A DNA stretch of 7,750 nt from Planctomycetales bacterium (lineage in GTDB: Bacteria; Planctomycetota; Planctomycetia; Isosphaerales; Isosphaeraceae): contig DAHZZC010000703.1 of NCBI GenBank assembly GCA_027435495.1, positions 1-7,750 of the forward strand. The letters run 5' to 3'. A program made the position numbers and the translations under genes. The notes under the pieces are model-generated. The model saw nothing but the letters and a program-made list of their open reading frames with translations. It searched no databases and was not told the origin of the DNA. This document shows positions 6,901 through 7,750 of the stretch, one piece after another. Position 1 is the first letter of the stretch. Each line of letters starts with the position of its first letter.

Positions 6901-7750
6901 CCGGCTCGATCATTGTGAGGCCGAGTACCGGGGCGACTGGTGGGGCACGCGTCCCGACACGAGCGGGCCGTATTACAAGCCCGAAACCTGGGAGCAGACC
7001 AGCCGGATTGAGCGGGCCCTCACTCAGGCGATGGCGCGGGCCGATTCGCGTGAGGCAGCCGGTATGCTGATCGACCTGGTTCGAAACAAGGTCGAGCTGA
7101 AGGGCGCCTCGACCGTCGCCCTGGATATCGCGGGGCTGGATGCGGCCGGGCGGGCCTCAGCGGTCGGTATCCTTGCGACCCGACACACCCTCTCGGCCAA
7201 GGACGTGGAATTCCTGGAGCGAATCGCGTTCTCGGATCGCGAACCGGAAGCACTTCGAGCCCAGGCGATCGCGGGGCTCCAGCGCGACTGGGCGGTGGGC
7301 TTCCGCGTGCTCTCGAAAATCGGCGGTCAGGACTCACCGCCAGCCGCGTTCGTCGCCGCCTGGCGGGATTTCGTACGGGACCGCCAGCAGGCCCGCCACC
7401 TCTCCGACCTCCGGCGCGAGGTGAAAAGCGACGACGCGAATCGTCGCGAACTGGCGTTCGCCATCCTGCTCCAGATCGCCGAGAACGCCCGGGCACGGGG
7501 CAACTCCCGCGCGGAGGCCGGGAAGATGATCGAATCGGCCTGGAAGGATTCTCGGCTGACGGCCAGCCTGCTGAGGGCGATCGGCCGGATGGATGCGGTC
7601 GCATATGCCCTGCAAGTGCGAGCCCGGATGGCCGACAGGAATCCCGAGGTCCGGTCGGCCGCGGCCTTTGCGGCCACTCGAATGGAGCTCGACGAGACCG
7701 ATTCGCGCGACCGAGGGCCGAAGATCGCTTCACTGCCTTATGAAACGGTC
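3911..7750 (+). CDS. Secreted ThuA / discoidin / PVC-type 'membrane-bound dehydrogenase' propeller / HEAT-repeat protein, 3'-truncated
   Basis: The frame stays open for 1280 codons from the ATG at 3911 to the window edge. The N-terminus is a signal peptide (MKRWAGWLWLLPAIVAG) with a likely cleavage after AARA (residue 24). Residues about 30-270 are a ThuA-like (trehalose utilisation, class-I amidotransferase-like) domain with GGCCHDYKHQ, VVHDECSS, VVLHCGMHS and LGHNNTT. Residues about 285-412 are an F5/8 type C (discoidin) domain with AVDGNPETRWCASD and WWQVDLG, usually carbohydrate-binding. Residues about 434-775 are the PVC-type propeller (IPEGFHATLFAQPP, RDNTNDGDGWDVRLSH, LADYGGGSPTGSIY), related to soluble glucose/sorbosone dehydrogenase-like folds. 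It has two Asp-rich loops, DSDNDGRAD (492-500) and DENHDGTAD (534-542). From about 787 on are HEAT-like helical repeats, with an insert WWGTRPDTSGPYY (1010-1022). The sequence ends at LPYETV, where family members usually run into a haem-binding cytochrome-c domain (CxxCH) not present here. An oxidoreductase role in extracytoplasmic sugar or polymer breakdown is inferred. The ribosome binding site is weak. Confidence 0.93.
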   Translation, partial: MKRWAGWLWLLPAIVAGPIVAARADETPRPIRALLVLGGCCHDYKHQKDLLTRGISARTYIDWTVAYDSSTSNGHQNPIYDNPDWAKGFDIVVHDECSSNVNKDRAVIDRILAPHKNGLPGVVLHCGMHSYRTEGWQKKATPWQQFIGVVSTGHGPQLPIAVTFVDRANPITEPFKDWTTVNEELYNNAIGHLEPTAHALARGKQSGPGPKGRKVDAESVVVWTNIYNGKARVFSTTLGHNNTTVSDPRYLDLVTRGLLWAVGKLDDKHLKADAAMVPEDHARGRKAVASTTQGPDHAPGAAVDGNPETRWCASDNSAPQWWQVDLGRERDLTGVRIVWEQDGVNYQYRVQGSEDGKEWMTLSDQSKTSSRDQDRTHPILARGIRHLRIEVLGVRPGAWASIYEVEVHGTEQVPAPAGTVLSRPLRRAGDGPTLGEIRIPEGFHATLFAQPPDVSYPTCLAASPGGEVFVGIDENGSLDARPGRGRVVRCIDSDNDGRADRFHVFATMDSPRGLAYDDGTLYVLHPPELTAYHDENHDGTADRSETLVKGIGFNLKFRGADHTTNGIRLGIDGYIYIAVGDYGFLHAVGKDGRALQYRGGGVVRVRTDGTGLEAVSRGQRNIYDVAIDPYMNLFTRDNTNDGDGWDVRLSHLVPTAHMGYPSLFKNFPDEMVKPLADYGGGSPTGSIYVSEPSLPNPFGDALYTCEWGREAVFRHPLDREGASFRAGQEMFVKLPRPTDLEVDGLGRIYVASWKGATFTYAGPNVGYVIRLTAPGSSERPFPDLKKATDEQLVGYLASPGQVMRLAASRAILRRGHRGELASKLEAMAREDGRLAARVAAIFTLEQLLGPDSIDLLARLSDDPSIREFALTALSDRKEGARIPAAPFLSGLLDRNPRVRLRAAIGLGRLGKTEAADELVARIADDDPMVAHIAIQALVAIQAVDPCLKALDSRTPDLAPGAAQALQAMHDRRAVDGLIARLSSADPTTRRLAFRALCRLDHCEAEYRGDWWGTRPDTSGPYYKPETWEQTSRIERALTQAMARADSREAAGMLIDLVRNKVELKGASTVALDIAGLDAAGRASAVGILATRHTLSAKDVEFLERIAFSDREPEALRAQAIAGLQRDWAVGFRVLSKIGGQDSPPAAFVAAWRDFVRDRQQARHLSDLRREVKSDDANRRELAFAILLQIAENARARGNSRAEAGKMIESAWKDSRLTASLLRAIGRMDAVAYALQVRARMADRNPEVRSAAAFAATRMELDETDSRDRGPKIASLPYETV

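Noticed and set aside
3932..6913. Very long minus-strand open frame (993 codons)
   Set aside because: It lies in register opposite a clearly recognisable multidomain gene, its translation is low-complexity (Arg, Val, Gly, Asp, Pro) with no recognisable domain, and its openness follows from rare TTA, CTA and TCA codons in the sense gene.
7020..7733. Minus-strand open frame (237 codons) near the window end
   Set aside because: It lies opposite the HEAT-like repeats; the translation is Arg/Pro/Ser-rich and featureless.

Overview
The window is GC-rich DNA with three protein-coding genes, all on the + strand. Gene content points to a planctomycete, most likely of the Isosphaeraceae/Gemmatales type. 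The best evidence is the large third gene. It combines a ThuA-like domain, a discoidin-like domain, the 'PVC-type putative membrane-bound dehydrogenase' beta-propeller and HEAT-like repeats, an architecture typical of Planctomycetes and Verrucomicrobia. The organism call is inference from gene content, with no marker gene to confirm it.

Layout: (1) 3-1145, the 3' part of a cytoplasmic PLP-dependent group II amino-acid decarboxylase; its start lies before the window. (2) 1146-1241, a 96-base gap with a weak promoter candidate and a good ribosome binding site. (3) 1242-3545, a predicted exported protein joining a transglutaminase-like (Cys-His) domain to a PHB-depolymerase/esterase-like alpha/beta-hydrolase domain, ending in a small beta-rich module. 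(4) 3546-3910, a 365-base non-coding stretch with small inverted repeats, a -10-like box and a GC-rich leader. (5) 3911-7750, the 5' 1280 codons of a giant secreted protein, open to the window edge. The usual C-terminal cytochrome-c-like haem-binding domain of its family would lie just downstream.

How the genes relate: genes 2 and 3 both look exported and both carry modules linked to degrading or binding extracellular polymers (esterase, carbohydrate-binding discoidin, sugar-oxidation-like propeller). Their separation by 365 bases argues against a tight operon. The decarboxylase is cytoplasmic and has no evident functional link to them. I saw no RNA gene, CRISPR array, mobile element, attachment site or origin. 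Nothing in the window convincingly amounts to an undescribed system. The points worth a second look are the two multidomain fusions and the structured leader of gene 3.
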